Shown piece after piece: positions 1 through 8,477 of a stretch of DNA of 64,000 nucleotides (its first letter is position 1; each line of letters starts with the position of its first letter). The stretch lies in contig JAYWEQ010000096.1 of the NCBI GenBank assembly GCA_043779185.1, positions 26,660 to 90,659 of the forward strand, read 5' to 3'. Under the pieces are notes generated by a model. The model worked only from the letters and a program-made list of their open reading frames with translations, did not search any database and was not told the origin of the DNA. Position numbers and translations under genes: made by a program. Source of the stretch: JAYWDA01 sp043779185 (GTDB lineage Bacteria > Bdellovibrionota > Bdellovibrionia > Bdellovibrionales > Bdellovibrionaceae).

Positions 1-1424
1 TGAGTGCCGGCACCGACAAAATAAAGTCCATGAATCTTGGCGTCGCGATTATGCAGGCGGAAGTAAGCACTTTGTGTCAGCTTTGGCTCTAACGAAAAAG
101 CATTCCCCATATGTGCATTCAATTCTGTCTTAAAATCTTCTGGCGTAAAAATCTTTTCAACCACAAGGTTTTCACGCAAGCCCGGCATATATTTTTCTTC
201 CATATATTTCAGGATGCTATCAGCATATTTTCGGCCTTCAATTTTCCAATCGATTTTCAGTTTTCCTAAATGCGCAACCGGAGCTAAGACATAAAAACAT
301 TCGCAGCCTTCCGGCGCTAAATTTTGATCCGTTAAGCTAGGAACATGAAGATACAAAGAAAAATCTTTAGGCAAAACACCATTGGTAAAAATATCTTCCA
401 ATAAACCTTCATAGCGAGGACCGAAAAGAACATTGTGATGAGCCAGGTAAGGATATTTCTTTTTCGTTCCAAAATAAATTAAAAATAAAGACATCGAAAA
501 ATCATTTTTCTCAAGTTTCGCTGCTTTTTTCTGTGCGATCGTATCTTGCTTCAGCAAATCCCTGTAAGTGTGAACAACATCACCATTGCTGACAACGGTG
601 TCGCAGTCCCAAACTTGACCATTTTTTAAACGAAGGCCTTTGATTTGATGTTTTTCAGTTAAAATTTCATCCACTTCACTGTTGTAAACAATTTCGCCAC
701 CAATTTCTTGGAAGTACTTTACCATCGCTTGCACCAAGGCGCCGGTTCCACCGCGTGGGAAAAACACGCCCCAATTTCGCTCTAAAAAGTGAATCAAGGT
801 ATAAATCGACGAAGTATTAAATGGATTTCCACCAACTAATAAGGAATGAAAGCTGAAGGCTTGCCGTAGATGCTCATCTTTAATGTAACTGGAAACTGTT
901 TTATAAACACTGCGATGAGCGCCCAAGCGAGCTAGCTGTGGTGATACTTTCACCATGCTCCATAAATGCAAAAAAGGTGTGGCGGCCAGGCGGGTATAAC
1001 CTTGATCAAAAACTTTTTTAGAATATTCTAAAAATCGCTTATAGCCGCTGACATCAACCGGAGATTTTTTTTCAATCTGTGAATAAAGCTCTTCCGCTGT
1101 GTTTGAGTAATCAAATTTATAACCATCATCCCAAAACAATCGATAAAAAGGACTGACGGGAATCAGTTCGACGTAATCCGAAAGTTTTCGACCGGTCATC
1201 GTGAAAAGTTCTTCCAAGCATTCTGGCGCCGTGATGACGGTGGGGCCGGCATCGAAAGTAAAACCTTTTTCTTTGTAAACATAAGCACGACCGCCTGCCA
1301 TATCGCGCTTTTCAAAAATTTTTACTTGGCAGCCCTGAGCTTGTAAGCGAAGGGCAACACTTAAGCCGCCGAAGCCACTGCCGATGACGGCGACTTTTTT
1401 TTGGGAAGAATTCTTAGTAGGCAT
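1..1424 (-). CDS. crtI: Phytoene desaturase (CrtI family), 3' end cut by window edge
   Basis: FAD-dependent desaturase/isomerase of carotenoid synthesis. About 474 codons are visible; the family is usually near 500 residues. The N-terminus reads MPTKNSSQKKVAVIGSGFGG, carrying the dinucleotide-binding GxGxxG motif, followed by FEKRDMAGGRAY and a FDAGPTVI segment typical of CrtI. The last visible residues, GLYFVGAGTH, are the start of the conserved C-terminal GAGTHPGxGVPG motif, so only a short tail is missing. The ATG overlaps the end of the polyprenyl synthase gene by 11 bases, which implies co-transcription with the enzyme making its C20 precursor. The exact product (phytoene versus a later desaturation) cannot be read from sequence. 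Confidence 0.88.
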   Translation of the reverse strand, partial: MPTKNSSQKKVAVIGSGFGGLSVALRLQAQGCQVKIFEKRDMAGGRAYVYKEKGFTFDAGPTVITAPECLEELFTMTGRKLSDYVELIPVSPFYRLFWDDGYKFDYSNTAEELYSQIEKKSPVDVSGYKRFLEYSKKVFDQGYTRLAATPFLHLWSMVKVSPQLARLGAHRSVYKTVSSYIKDEHLRQAFSFHSLLVGGNPFNTSSIYTLIHFLERNWGVFFPRGGTGALVQAMVKYFQEIGGEIVYNSEVDEILTEKHQIKGLRLKNGQVWDCDTVVSNGDVVHTYRDLLKQDTIAQKKAAKLEKNDFSMSLFLIYFGTKKKYPYLAHHNVLFGPRYEGLLEDIFTNGVLPKDFSLYLHVPSLTDQNLAPEGCECFYVLAPVAHLGKLKIDWKIEGRKYADSILKYMEEKYMPGLRENLVVEKIFTPEDFKTELNAHMGNAFSLEPKLTQSAYFRLHNRDAKIHGLYFVGAGT

Positions 1425-2403
1425 TGGTTAATCTTTCCGTAAGTTGTGTCGTCAATTGGAAAGCAGGACAAGAATCCTGCAAGGAAAAACTTGTTTTTAA
1501 ATTTGTTAAAACTTCTTTTAAATCTTGCACAGCCATTTCAAAGGCTTTGGCTTTTAATGAACTGGATTGAATGAAAAGTCGAAGGGGATCACGGCAGGGC
1601 AAAGCTTGCACGGCTGAGTTAAAATCCTGCCATTCTTGTTCAGATCCAGTTTGCGCTAAGACCGACCAAATCCAAGTGGGTCTGCGAAGCTTTAAATCCT
1701 CGAGATGTTTTTCTAGAAGGCCGTCGACCGTAAAATTGCCAACGTCGTCCAATTTTTGAAGACAGCTGCCAAACGCTTCGCCAAAGGAATCTAAAGCAAA
1801 CCAATTTTTAAACTGAGGATTCAGCAAAGCACCCAATTGCACCGAGAGCTTCATCAAGGCGCCACTTTTTAATCGTAAACTAGTTTCAACAAGCTTAGGA
1901 ATCTTAGCGCGCTCAACTTCATCAATAGCCACCGAGACATCTAAAGCCTGACCCAAATGAGCATCACGCAAAGTTTCAGCAATTTTTTGAGCGGCGGCAT
2001 GTTGATAAGCTTCATTAGCATTTAATTGCCTGACAAGACTCAGGGCTTGAAAATAAAGAAAATTTCCCAGATTCAAAGCCAGCGGCACACCATGCATACG
2101 ATGAAGGGTAGGAAGTCCACGGCGTTCAAGGCTGTCGTCTTGAATATCATCAACAATCAAAGAACCTAAGTGTAAAGTTTCAATAATATGACTGATTTTA
2201 GTCAGTAAATTTTCAGATTCAAGGGGAGGGCAGCCGCCCAAATGCCAACCCAGTTCGACCATTTTTCCACGGATTTCTTTGCTAGGACGGGTCCCAATAT
2301 CTTGCCAAGGATGAAAAAGGGCCTTGTCCCAATACTCTTGCAAAGCTTCAACAGTCCCTTTTGGAGAGTTGTCATATTTTAAAATGTGGTGAAGATCCAG
2401 CAT
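1414..2403 (-). CDS. Polyprenyl (geranylgeranyl-type) diphosphate synthase
   Basis: Trans-isoprenyl diphosphate synthase, 329 residues, probably supplying GGPP to the downstream desaturase. The first aspartate-rich motif is clear (DDIQDDSLERRG, near residue 85). The second is weakened: the usual FQxxDDxxD segment reads CLQKLDDVGNF, so the last aspartate is Asn. Head-to-tail synthases normally keep both motifs, so chain length or activity could differ. The gene overlaps crtI by 11 bases and lies 84 bases downstream of pstB on the same strand. A crtE role is inferred from the neighbour; a general octaprenyl-type enzyme is less likely given the divergence. Confidence 0.8.
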   Translation of the reverse strand: MLDLHHILKYDNSPKGTVEALQEYWDKALFHPWQDIGTRPSKEIRGKMVELGWHLGGCPPLESENLLTKISHIIETLHLGSLIVDDIQDDSLERRGLPTLHRMHGVPLALNLGNFLYFQALSLVRQLNANEAYQHAAAQKIAETLRDAHLGQALDVSVAIDEVERAKIPKLVETSLRLKSGALMKLSVQLGALLNPQFKNWFALDSFGEAFGSCLQKLDDVGNFTVDGLLEKHLEDLKLRRPTWIWSVLAQTGSEQEWQDFNSAVQALPCRDPLRLFIQSSSLKAKAFEMAVQDLKEVLTNLKTSFSLQDSCPAFQLTTQLTERLTNAY

Positions 2404-2487
2404 GCGAGCATATTAGACAGACGGCCCAAAAAATCAAGCTTCAGGCGAACTATTTCATGACAGAAACACTGTCATAAACCAAATAGG

Positions 2488-3330
2488 CTATCCCCGGATT
2501 CCGCCGATGTAGGCGGCCGTCAAAGGATTCTGAGGTTTTTCAAAGATTTGTTGAGAGGGGCCAAACTCAATTAAACGGCCTGAGCCCTGTTGGACCCAGA
2601 AAAAACCAACAAAATCAGCCAATCTGCGAGCTTGAGCCAAATTATGTGTGACCACCACAACCGTATATTTGCCGCGCAGGCTTGCGATCAGATCTTCCAC
2701 AACACCACTTGAAATTGGATCTAAGGCGCTACAAGGTTCATCCATCAATAAAATTTCGGGCCGCAATGTCAGCGCACGGGCGATACAAAGTCTTTGTTGT
2801 TGCCCGCCCGATAAAGCTAATGCCGAGGTGTCTAAGCGGTCTTTGACTTCATTCCAAAGTCCTACCTCGGTCAGAACTTTTTCAACAATGCTATTTTTCT
2901 CTGGTGAGTGTTTCATGCCATGCTCGTCTAGGGGCAGCGTCAAATTTTTTCGGATGCTCAAGGGAAATGGGTTTGGTTTTTGAAAAATCATACCGACCTG
3001 GCGACGCAAAGCTAAAGTATTTAAGCTCTCGTGCATGAGATTTTTTTGATCCACATGCAGGCTTCCTGTGACTCGAGTCTGAGGAATCATTTCGTGCATA
3101 CGATTGAGGCATGTTAAAAAACTCGTTTTGCCACATCCCGAAGGGCCGACCAGCGCCGTGATACATCCTTTACTGATCGAGACATTAACGTTTTCAAAGG
3201 CCGCTTTGTCGCGGTAAAAAAGCGACAGATTTTCTGCTAAAATAAAGGACTCAGGAACACAGCATTCAGGTCGACGCTCGATAGGCGACCAAGGATAAGT
3301 GGCATCGACAGCATTCATTTTTTTCATCAT
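2488..3330 (-). CDS. pstB: Phosphate ABC transporter ATP-binding protein PstB
   Basis: Cytoplasmic ATPase of the high-affinity phosphate importer. All ABC motifs are present: Walker A GPSGCGKTS at residues 62-70, Q-loop in FQKPNPFP (PstB-type), signature LSGGQQQRL at 173-181, Walker B ILLMDEP at 193-199 and the switch histidine in VVVTHN near 229. The roughly 30-residue leader before the first ABC strand, with Cys23-Cys24, is longer than in the E. coli protein. The ATG overlaps the pstA stop by four bases. It is the last gene of arsR-pstS-pstC-pstA-pstB; no phoU follows. Confidence 0.96.
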   Translation of the reverse strand: MMKKMNAVDATYPWSPIERRPECCVPESFILAENLSLFYRDKAAFENVNVSISKGCITALVGPSGCGKTSFLTCLNRMHEMIPQTRVTGSLHVDQKNLMHESLNTLALRRQVGMIFQKPNPFPLSIRKNLTLPLDEHGMKHSPEKNSIVEKVLTEVGLWNEVKDRLDTSALALSGGQQQRLCIARALTLRPEILLMDEPCSALDPISSGVVEDLIASLRGKYTVVVVTHNLAQARRLADFVGFFWVQQGSGRLIEFGPSQQIFEKPQNPLTAAYIGGIRG

Positions 3331-4208
3331 TGTAAAAGCCTTTTCCCTAACCAGAAATCAGTCAAAATACTCGTCAAGGCATTGATCAGTAAAATTAAAA
3401 TAAGCATGATAAAAGTGGCCCGATAAGCATTTTGATCGCCCCCCGGAACATTCATGGAAAGATCAAAAATATGAACCGATAGGGATCGTCCTGAATCCAT
3501 TAATGACGAGGGCATCCGGTCGACATAACCACTGGTAAAAATAAGCGCTGCCGTTTCTGCAATGGCGCGCCCAATACCCAAGACCAAACCAATCACTAAA
3601 CCGGGCCTTGCCGCGGGTAAGATCAGCTGCCATAAAAGGGTCGTTTTTGAAATGGCTAAAGCCGATCCGGCAAAGCGATGTACATCAGGAACGGCGCGCA
3701 GTGCAATTTCAGTCATTCGAATAATGATTGGCAAAGCCATACAAGCTAAAGTGAGCCCACCCGATAAGAGCGAAAATCCTAAGCCCAATGTTTTACAGAA
3801 AAAGGCATTTCCAAAAAGTCCAAAAATAATTGATGGAACCCCTGTTAGAACATCCAGACTGTAGTGAATGGCTTTGCTAAAAAAACCATCTTTAGCAGTA
3901 AACTCTGTCAGTAAAATAGCTGTTCCCAGTCCTAGAGGAATGGCAGCGGCCATGCATATCATTAAAATTAACACCGTTGAAGCTAGAATCGAACTAATAC
4001 CGCCCTCGCGCCCTGAGCTTGCTGGTTCAGAGGTTAAAAATTCCCAAGAGAGGCCGTGATAACCCTGCAAAACAATATCACCGATGATAAGGATAAAAAT
4101 AGCTAAGACCAATGAAGCCACGAACCAAAAAAATAAATTCGCCGTTTTCTCAATCCAATTATCAGCAGGTCTAAGCACGGGGACGTCCCGTTTCAATTTT
4201 CTGAGCAA
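3327..4208 (-). CDS. pstA: Phosphate ABC transporter permease PstA
   Basis: Inner-membrane permease subunit, 293 residues with about six hydrophobic segments (for example near 30-50 and 75-100). The BPD permease EAA-type loop is visible in DVHRFAGSALAISKTTLLWQ, and the downstream GIGRAIAETAALIFTSG is the conserved PstA motif. The start is uncertain: a TTG at the upstream end overlaps pstC by 38 bases, and a second TTG lies three codons inside. Pairs with PstC to form the channel energised by PstB. Confidence 0.95.
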   Translation of the reverse strand: MLRKLKRDVPVLRPADNWIEKTANLFFWFVASLVLAIFILIIGDIVLQGYHGLSWEFLTSEPASSGREGGISSILASTVLILMICMAAAIPLGLGTAILLTEFTAKDGFFSKAIHYSLDVLTGVPSIIFGLFGNAFFCKTLGLGFSLLSGGLTLACMALPIIIRMTEIALRAVPDVHRFAGSALAISKTTLLWQLILPAARPGLVIGLVLGIGRAIAETAALIFTSGYVDRMPSSLMDSGRSLSVHIFDLSMNVPGGDQNAYRATFIMLILILLINALTSILTDFWLGKRLLQ

Positions 4209-5025
4209 CTGTCACGAAAAAGATAATCATCAAAATAAGAATCAGGCCGCTGACAAATAAAGCCGAGCGGTGGTTGTCTGAGGCATAAGCCATTTCCAAA
4301 GCCATATTGGCTGTTAAAGTTCGAACGGGTGAAAAAATACTTTCAGGCCATTGAACAATATTCCCAGTGACCATCAAAATCGCCATTGTTTCGCCGATGG
4401 CACGACCAGCTTGCAAAATAAGGGCAGAATATAAACTAGGACGCACGCAAGGTAAAATAACTGAAACAATGGTTCGCAATCTAGAAAAACCTAAAGCCGC
4501 CGCGCCGCTGATATACTGAGGAGGAACGCTAGCAAAGGTTGAATCTGCGGCGAGTGACATGGTTGGTAAAACCATGATCGCAAGAATAATTATTCCAGCC
4601 AGTAGACTTGAGCCGGGTGGAAATTTTTCGCCGATCCAAGGAACTAAAACAGTAAGACCCCAGAACCCATAAACGACCGAGGGAACGCCGCCTAATAATT
4701 CAAAAAGACGTCGGTAAACTAAGGCCACCAACGGCGGTGCATAGAAACGAGAAAATAAACCCGAAAAGATTCCGAGTGGTGCGGCTAAAAAAATAGCGCC
4801 TAAAGAGGCAAGAACACTGGCTACTAGCATTGGCACTAAGTTAAAAAATCCTTCTTTGGGATGCCATGAATTTCCAGTAAAAAAGGGCAAAGGACCTATG
4901 GCTTTTAGAATTGGAAAAGACTCCATAACCACAAAAATAATAATTAATGCTGTGATGGCCGCAGCCACCACAGCTAAAACTCGCAAAATCCAAATTAAAA
5001 TAAAATCACTTTTCGATAGGGACAA
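4171..5025 (-). CDS. pstC: Phosphate ABC transporter permease PstC
   Basis: Inner-membrane permease subunit, 284 residues. Hydrophobic helices begin at about residue 10; the permease loop is seen in YISGAAALGFSRLRTIVSVI, followed by the family motif GRAIGETMAILMVTGN. The TTG start has AAGGA five to six bases upstream and overlaps the pstS stop by 20 bases, a sign of translational coupling. It also overlaps pstA, so the whole operon is tightly packed. Confidence 0.95.
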   Translation of the reverse strand: MSLSKSDFILIWILRVLAVVAAAITALIIIFVVMESFPILKAIGPLPFFTGNSWHPKEGFFNLVPMLVASVLASLGAIFLAAPLGIFSGLFSRFYAPPLVALVYRRLFELLGGVPSVVYGFWGLTVLVPWIGEKFPPGSSLLAGIIILAIMVLPTMSLAADSTFASVPPQYISGAAALGFSRLRTIVSVILPCVRPSLYSALILQAGRAIGETMAILMVTGNIVQWPESIFSPVRTLTANMALEMAYASDNHRSALFVSGLILILMIIFFVTVAQKIETGRPRA

Positions 5026-5824
5026 AATATTCCTTCTTAATCAAATCAAAAGCTTCTTTAGATTGTGCAAATTCAATAAATTTTTTCTGTAAACCTGTGG
5101 GCTCGGCCTTGGTCACTAAATTTAACACTCGTGATAATGGGAATTTGTCCGTTTTAACAGTTTCAATACTGGCAGGAATGCCATTCATTGGTAAAAGCTT
5201 GATTGCAACACCATGGTTTGAGTCATATTCAGCTGTTCCAATGGAAACATAGCCAATCGAATTTGGACTTCCTGCCACTGTTTTTACAGCTTGCTCATTG
5301 TCACCAGCAATCACACTGGCTTTGATATCACTATTTTTCAGTTTAAAGTAATGCAGGAAAAGTTCAAGGGTCGAACGACCTTCGGCCTTATTCACGATTA
5401 CAATGGCTGCGTCTTTGCCGCCAACTTCTTTCCAATTTTTAATTTTTCCAGTGTAGATATTCACAATTTGCTCGTTGGTCAGAGAAGCGACTTCATTTTT
5501 TTTATGCAAAATGAGAGCGATCCCATCTTTGGCGATCATAAAACTTTTAAGGTCTTTTTCTTCGTCATTCAGCGTTCGCGAAACCATGCCGATATCGGCA
5601 AGCCCTTTGCGAGCATCATTGATTCCTCTTGAAGATCCACCGGTTTGCACATCAATGCGAACACCGGGGTGTTTTTTCTCATAATATTTTGCCATTTCTA
5701 AAGCTAACGGCGCAATCGTGCTCGAGCCTGTCAGGGTCAGCTTCTCATCCACGGCTTGGGCGTTGAATCCCAAAGACATTAAAATAAGTCCTGCAAGGAC
5801 CGTGCTTCTTGAAAACTTGATCAT
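5006..5824 (-). CDS. pstS: Periplasmic phosphate-binding protein PstS
   Basis: Solute-binding protein of the phosphate importer, 272 residues. A signal peptide ends near FNAQA (residue 24). The phosphate-binding signature LTGSSTIAPLA follows directly, and QTGGSSRGI near residue 62 and KAEGRSTLELF further on are the other anion-binding loops of the PBP-like fold. No lipobox is visible, so a soluble periplasmic protein is likely. Its ATG overlaps the arsR stop (ATGA), placing it under the regulator's own promoter. Confidence 0.95.
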   Translation of the reverse strand: MIKFSRSTVLAGLILMSLGFNAQAVDEKLTLTGSSTIAPLALEMAKYYEKKHPGVRIDVQTGGSSRGINDARKGLADIGMVSRTLNDEEKDLKSFMIAKDGIALILHKKNEVASLTNEQIVNIYTGKIKNWKEVGGKDAAIVIVNKAEGRSTLELFLHYFKLKNSDIKASVIAGDNEQAVKTVAGSPNSIGYVSIGTAEYDSNHGVAIKLLPMNGIPASIETVKTDKFPLSRVLNLVTKAEPTGLQKKFIEFAQSKEAFDLIKKEYFVPIEK

Positions 5825-6153
5825 GATGATTTCTCCTGTGTTTTGGTTTGATTTGTAAAATTAAGTTGGCAACATCCTAAATCAACGGACTGCTCGGTCA
5901 GACTTAGAACGACGGAAGCAGAGGTTTGGTAAACCACTGATTTCCCCTGGCGGTCCGAAGTCACTAATCCTGAATCCCGCAAAATTTTTAAATGATGGGA
6001 CAAGAGGCTTTGATCAATTTTTAAAACTTGATTGATCTCGGTGACGGTCATCGGTTTGTGCATAATCTCGTGGAGAACCCGCAAGCGGGTTTCGTCGGCA
6101 AGGACTCGCAGGCGCGAAACGCAGTGTTTGACCTGACTTTTTGTCTTCTTCAC
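5821..6153 (-). CDS. ArsR-family transcriptional regulator heading the pst operon
   Basis: Winged-helix repressor of 110 residues with a GTG start. The recognition region TEINQVLKIDQSLLSHHLKI (about 38-57) is classic ArsR, followed by the wing GLVTSDRQGKSVVYQT. The Cys pair of the classical arsenic/metal site in helix 3 (ELCVCD) is absent. Cys11, Cys94 and Cys95 could form an alternative site. A 24-bp palindrome just upstream is the obvious autoregulatory operator. ArsR proteins usually sense metals or oxyanions; control of a pst operon is normally PhoB work. The inducer cannot be inferred. Confidence 0.9.
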   Translation of the reverse strand: MKKTKSQVKHCVSRLRVLADETRLRVLHEIMHKPMTVTEINQVLKIDQSLLSHHLKILRDSGLVTSDRQGKSVVYQTSASVVLSLTEQSVDLGCCQLNFTNQTKTQEKSS

Positions 6154-6165
6154 TTGAGTCTCGAT

Positions 6166-6189
6166 TGATATGAATTTAAGTTCATATCA
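6166..6189. promoter_or_regulatory. Palindromic operator candidate of the arsR-pst operon
   Basis: The arms TGATATGAA and TTCATATCA are separated by six bases. The site ends 13 bases before the GTG of arsR. Size and AT-rich symmetry fit the operators of ArsR/SmtB repressors, and its place over the likely promoter suggests repression by occlusion. Binding by the adjacent regulator is inference. Confidence 0.6.
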
Positions 6190-6480
6190 TGCTAAGGGCA
6201 GCGGAATGTTGGGAGCAAGCCCAGTTTTTAATGTCAGCCCGCATTTGGACTTCCACTAGATTTTGAAAAGGACTAACAAAGAGGGTCAAGGGGGCAAACA
6301 GTAGGATTTTAAAAATAGTAGGTAATTTCAAGTATTTATGCTTTGGCACAAAAAACCCTAAAGGCCATAAATTGCACACATCGGGTGAATTTCTTCATTT
6401 TGGTAAAAATACCTTTAAAAACTATGCGGAATCGCAAATACTAGGCGAGTTTTAAAAAGCCGACGGGGGGCTAGAATTTT
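6190..6480. other. Divergent intergenic region between arsR-pst and glucoamylase
   Basis: This 291-base AT-rich stretch must hold promoters for both directions. A 65-codon minus-strand frame inside it has no ribosome site or recognisable composition and is not called. A G-run (GGGGGGC) just before the glucoamylase ATG probably acts as its ribosome site. No confident -10/-35 pair was picked. Confidence 0.4.
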
Positions 6481-7833
6481 ATGAAAAAATTTTGTTGGCA
6501 AAAAGCCTTACCTCTTCTTGTTTTGTTTTCGTTTCAAGCTCAGGCCCAAGCTCTTTCCACGGGACCCCACCAAAACTCACGACTGACATCTAACAAATCT
6601 TGGTTAGAAGACGAATCCACCTTAGCTATTTCACGGATTCTAGAAAATATTTCGCCGGCCGACTCTAGGCCCGGAGCCGTGATCGCGGCACCCACTCGCC
6701 GTGATCCTAATTATTATTATCACTGGGTTCGGGATGCAGGTTTAACGATGGAAGCTGTTGTGAATGAATACCGCTCTCGTTCGAATGCCAGCGACCGAAA
6801 TATTTTGCGGCAAAAATTATCTGACTACACTGATTTTTCCGAGCACATTCAAAATATTTCAACTTTGACCGGTTTGGGCGAGCCAAAATTTAATGTTGAT
6901 GGAACAGCTTATAATGGTCCGTGGGGGCGTCCTCAGAATGACAGTCCTGCCTTGCGGGCGATGTCTTTAATTCACTGGGCGCAGATTTTAATTGATGAAG
7001 GACAAACTGATTATATTAAAGATCGTCTTTTCAATCCCAAGGATCCTATTTCCGGTGTGATCAAAAAAGATCTTAATTATGTTTCCATTCATTGGCAGGA
7101 GCCCAGCTTCGATCTTTGGGAAGAAGTTCAAGGAGATCACTTCTACACTCGTATGGTGCAGCGAAGGGCTTTGATCGAAGGCGCACAGCTGGCCTTAGCC
7201 CTCGGGGACTCGAAATCAGCAAGAATCTACTCTCGGCAGGCGATTGAAATTGAACAAAGCCTTGGTCAGTTTTGGGATGCGTCTCGGGGTTATTTCGTAG
7301 CGACTCGCAATCAAGTCACGGGTCTTAATTATAAAAACTCTAATCTAGACACCGCCGTCATCTTGGGTTTGCTTCATGGCTCATTGAATGATGGATTTTT
7401 GCCTTTTAGTGATCCCAAAGTTCAATCGACAATGGAAAATCTTGTGCAGGCCTTTGTTCAAACTTATCGGATCAATCAGCGCTCTGATATTCCGGGTGTA
7501 GCGATTGGAAGATATCCTGAAGATCGGTATGGCGGCAGTCACTTTGATGGCGGCAATCCATGGCCCTTGTGCACACTAGCGATTGCCGAAGCCTACTACC
7601 GCATGGGTAACAAATTTAGTATCATGGGTCGAAAGCTTGATAGCCTCAGCCTTCTAGAGACCGGCGATCAGTTTGTCGAGAGAGTGCGTTTTCACTCGCC
7701 AGCCGATGGTTCTTTGAATGAACAGATGGATCGCAATACAGGTTACATGACGTCGGTTGAAAATCTAACCTGGAATTATGCGGCCGTTCTTTCGGCGTTA
7801 TCAGCTCGGCAAGCTGTCATATTTGGAAAATAA
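6481..7833 (+). CDS. Secreted glycoside hydrolase family 15 (glucoamylase-type)
   Basis: Exo-acting alpha-glucosidase of 450 residues. A signal peptide (KALPLLVLFSFQAQAQA) ends near residue 24. GH15 landmarks follow in order: YYYHWVRDAGLTM (78-90), WGRPQNDSPALRA (148-160), SFDLWEEVQGDHFYTR with the general-acid Glu near 214-215, PEDRYGG then GGNPWPLCTLAIAEAYY (345-373), and SLNEQMDRNTG with the likely catalytic base Glu414. The (alpha/alpha)6 barrel is full length and lacks a starch-binding domain. It could release glucose from glycogen-like glucans in the periplasm or outside the cell. The natural substrate is not readable. Confidence 0.9.
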   Translation: MKKFCWQKALPLLVLFSFQAQAQALSTGPHQNSRLTSNKSWLEDESTLAISRILENISPADSRPGAVIAAPTRRDPNYYYHWVRDAGLTMEAVVNEYRSRSNASDRNILRQKLSDYTDFSEHIQNISTLTGLGEPKFNVDGTAYNGPWGRPQNDSPALRAMSLIHWAQILIDEGQTDYIKDRLFNPKDPISGVIKKDLNYVSIHWQEPSFDLWEEVQGDHFYTRMVQRRALIEGAQLALALGDSKSARIYSRQAIEIEQSLGQFWDASRGYFVATRNQVTGLNYKNSNLDTAVILGLLHGSLNDGFLPFSDPKVQSTMENLVQAFVQTYRINQRSDIPGVAIGRYPEDRYGGSHFDGGNPWPLCTLAIAEAYYRMGNKFSIMGRKLDSLSLLETGDQFVERVRFHSPADGSLNEQMDRNTGYMTSVENLTWNYAAVLSALSARQAVIFGK

Positions 7834-7850
7834 ATATCCTTGGAGGATTT

Positions 7851-8168
7851 ATGAAAAAGTCGATCATTGCACTAGCCCTTGTCTTGTCACCTCTCGCTAC
7901 TTTGGCGGGAACATCAGTTTCCTGTGACGGTGTTGATTCTGATAAGACATTAAGTCTTTTTATCAACCAGCAAAAAATTGTTCAGGTTCGAATTCAAGCT
8001 CAAGGATCTTTGCCACGGGCATTTGCAGTTCGTGAAGTTCGTACGAATTCCAATACTTCAATCTACAGCATGAGTGGATCTGCAGAACTTTTAGAAGTTC
8101 AAAATTCCGTTCTTAATCAACAAGGTGGATGGCTGCGACTTGGTTCTAAAAGATTTGAGTGCAATTAA
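7851..8168 (+). CDS. Small secreted protein of unknown function
   Basis: 105 residues with a clean Sec signal peptide (MKKSIIALALVLSPLATLAG). The mature part is short and has two cysteines that bracket it, near the start (SCDG) and at the C-terminal end (FECN), suggesting a disulfide in a small beta-rich domain. GGAGG lies a few bases before the ATG. It follows the glucoamylase by 17 bases and is probably co-transcribed. I do not recognise a family. Confidence 0.7.
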   Translation: MKKSIIALALVLSPLATLAGTSVSCDGVDSDKTLSLFINQQKIVQVRIQAQGSLPRAFAVREVRTNSNTSIYSMSGSAELLEVQNSVLNQQGGWLRLGSKRFECN

Positions 8169-8324
8169 AGCTGAGAAAAATTTTTATGCTTAAATCATGA
8201 AGTGATTTTCAAAAACACCATTCACGTTAAAGGACACGCATAAGTGACGACAGCTTCACTTGAAAATGGCGACCAGTTTTGCTGGCCCCATTTGGTTTTT
8301 GAAAGGCTGATTAATTAAAAAAGT
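8169..8324. other. AT-rich gap with no gene
   Basis: No frame or clear terminator is visible here apart from a weak CCAG/CTGG hairpin. It begins the accessory patch that extends to the tRNA-Leu. Confidence 0.4.
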
Positions 8325-8477
8325 TTATTTCAATTTAATATAGTGCCAAACGTCACCAATCCCGTCTCCTTTATCATCAGCGACGCTTCGATCAAATGCG
8401 TAAGTATAAACCGGCCGGCCGTCATAAGTTAATTGCACCTTTTTATTTGAAGAAGATTTGGCAAATAATATAGAATA
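8325..8477 (-). pseudogene. C-terminal fragment of a COG4315-type secreted lipoprotein
   Basis: The minus strand reads an open stretch of about 50 codons ending in TAA. It contains VQLTYDGRPVYTYAFDRSV followed by ADDKGDGIGDVWHYIKLK. This is the terminal repeat of the secreted-repeat family (COG4315), where a G-PLY-F--D----D--G-G--WF pattern closes the protein. Full members have a signal peptide and several repeats; none of that lies upstream, where a TAA at 8478-8480 closes the frame. The break falls close to where the plus-strand lipoprotein frame begins, so a rearrangement joined two unrelated genes here. Confidence 0.7.

Noticed and set aside
2457..2475. ATGACAG-N5-CTGTCAT inverted repeat resembling a Pho-box half site after pstB
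   Set aside because: Only one CTGTCAT unit in the Pho orientation, located downstream of the operon; no tandem 11-base spacing. Not called as a Pho box.
6182..6379. 65-codon minus-strand frame in the arsR-glucoamylase gap
   Set aside because: No ribosome site, overlaps the operator palindrome, and composition unlike a protein.
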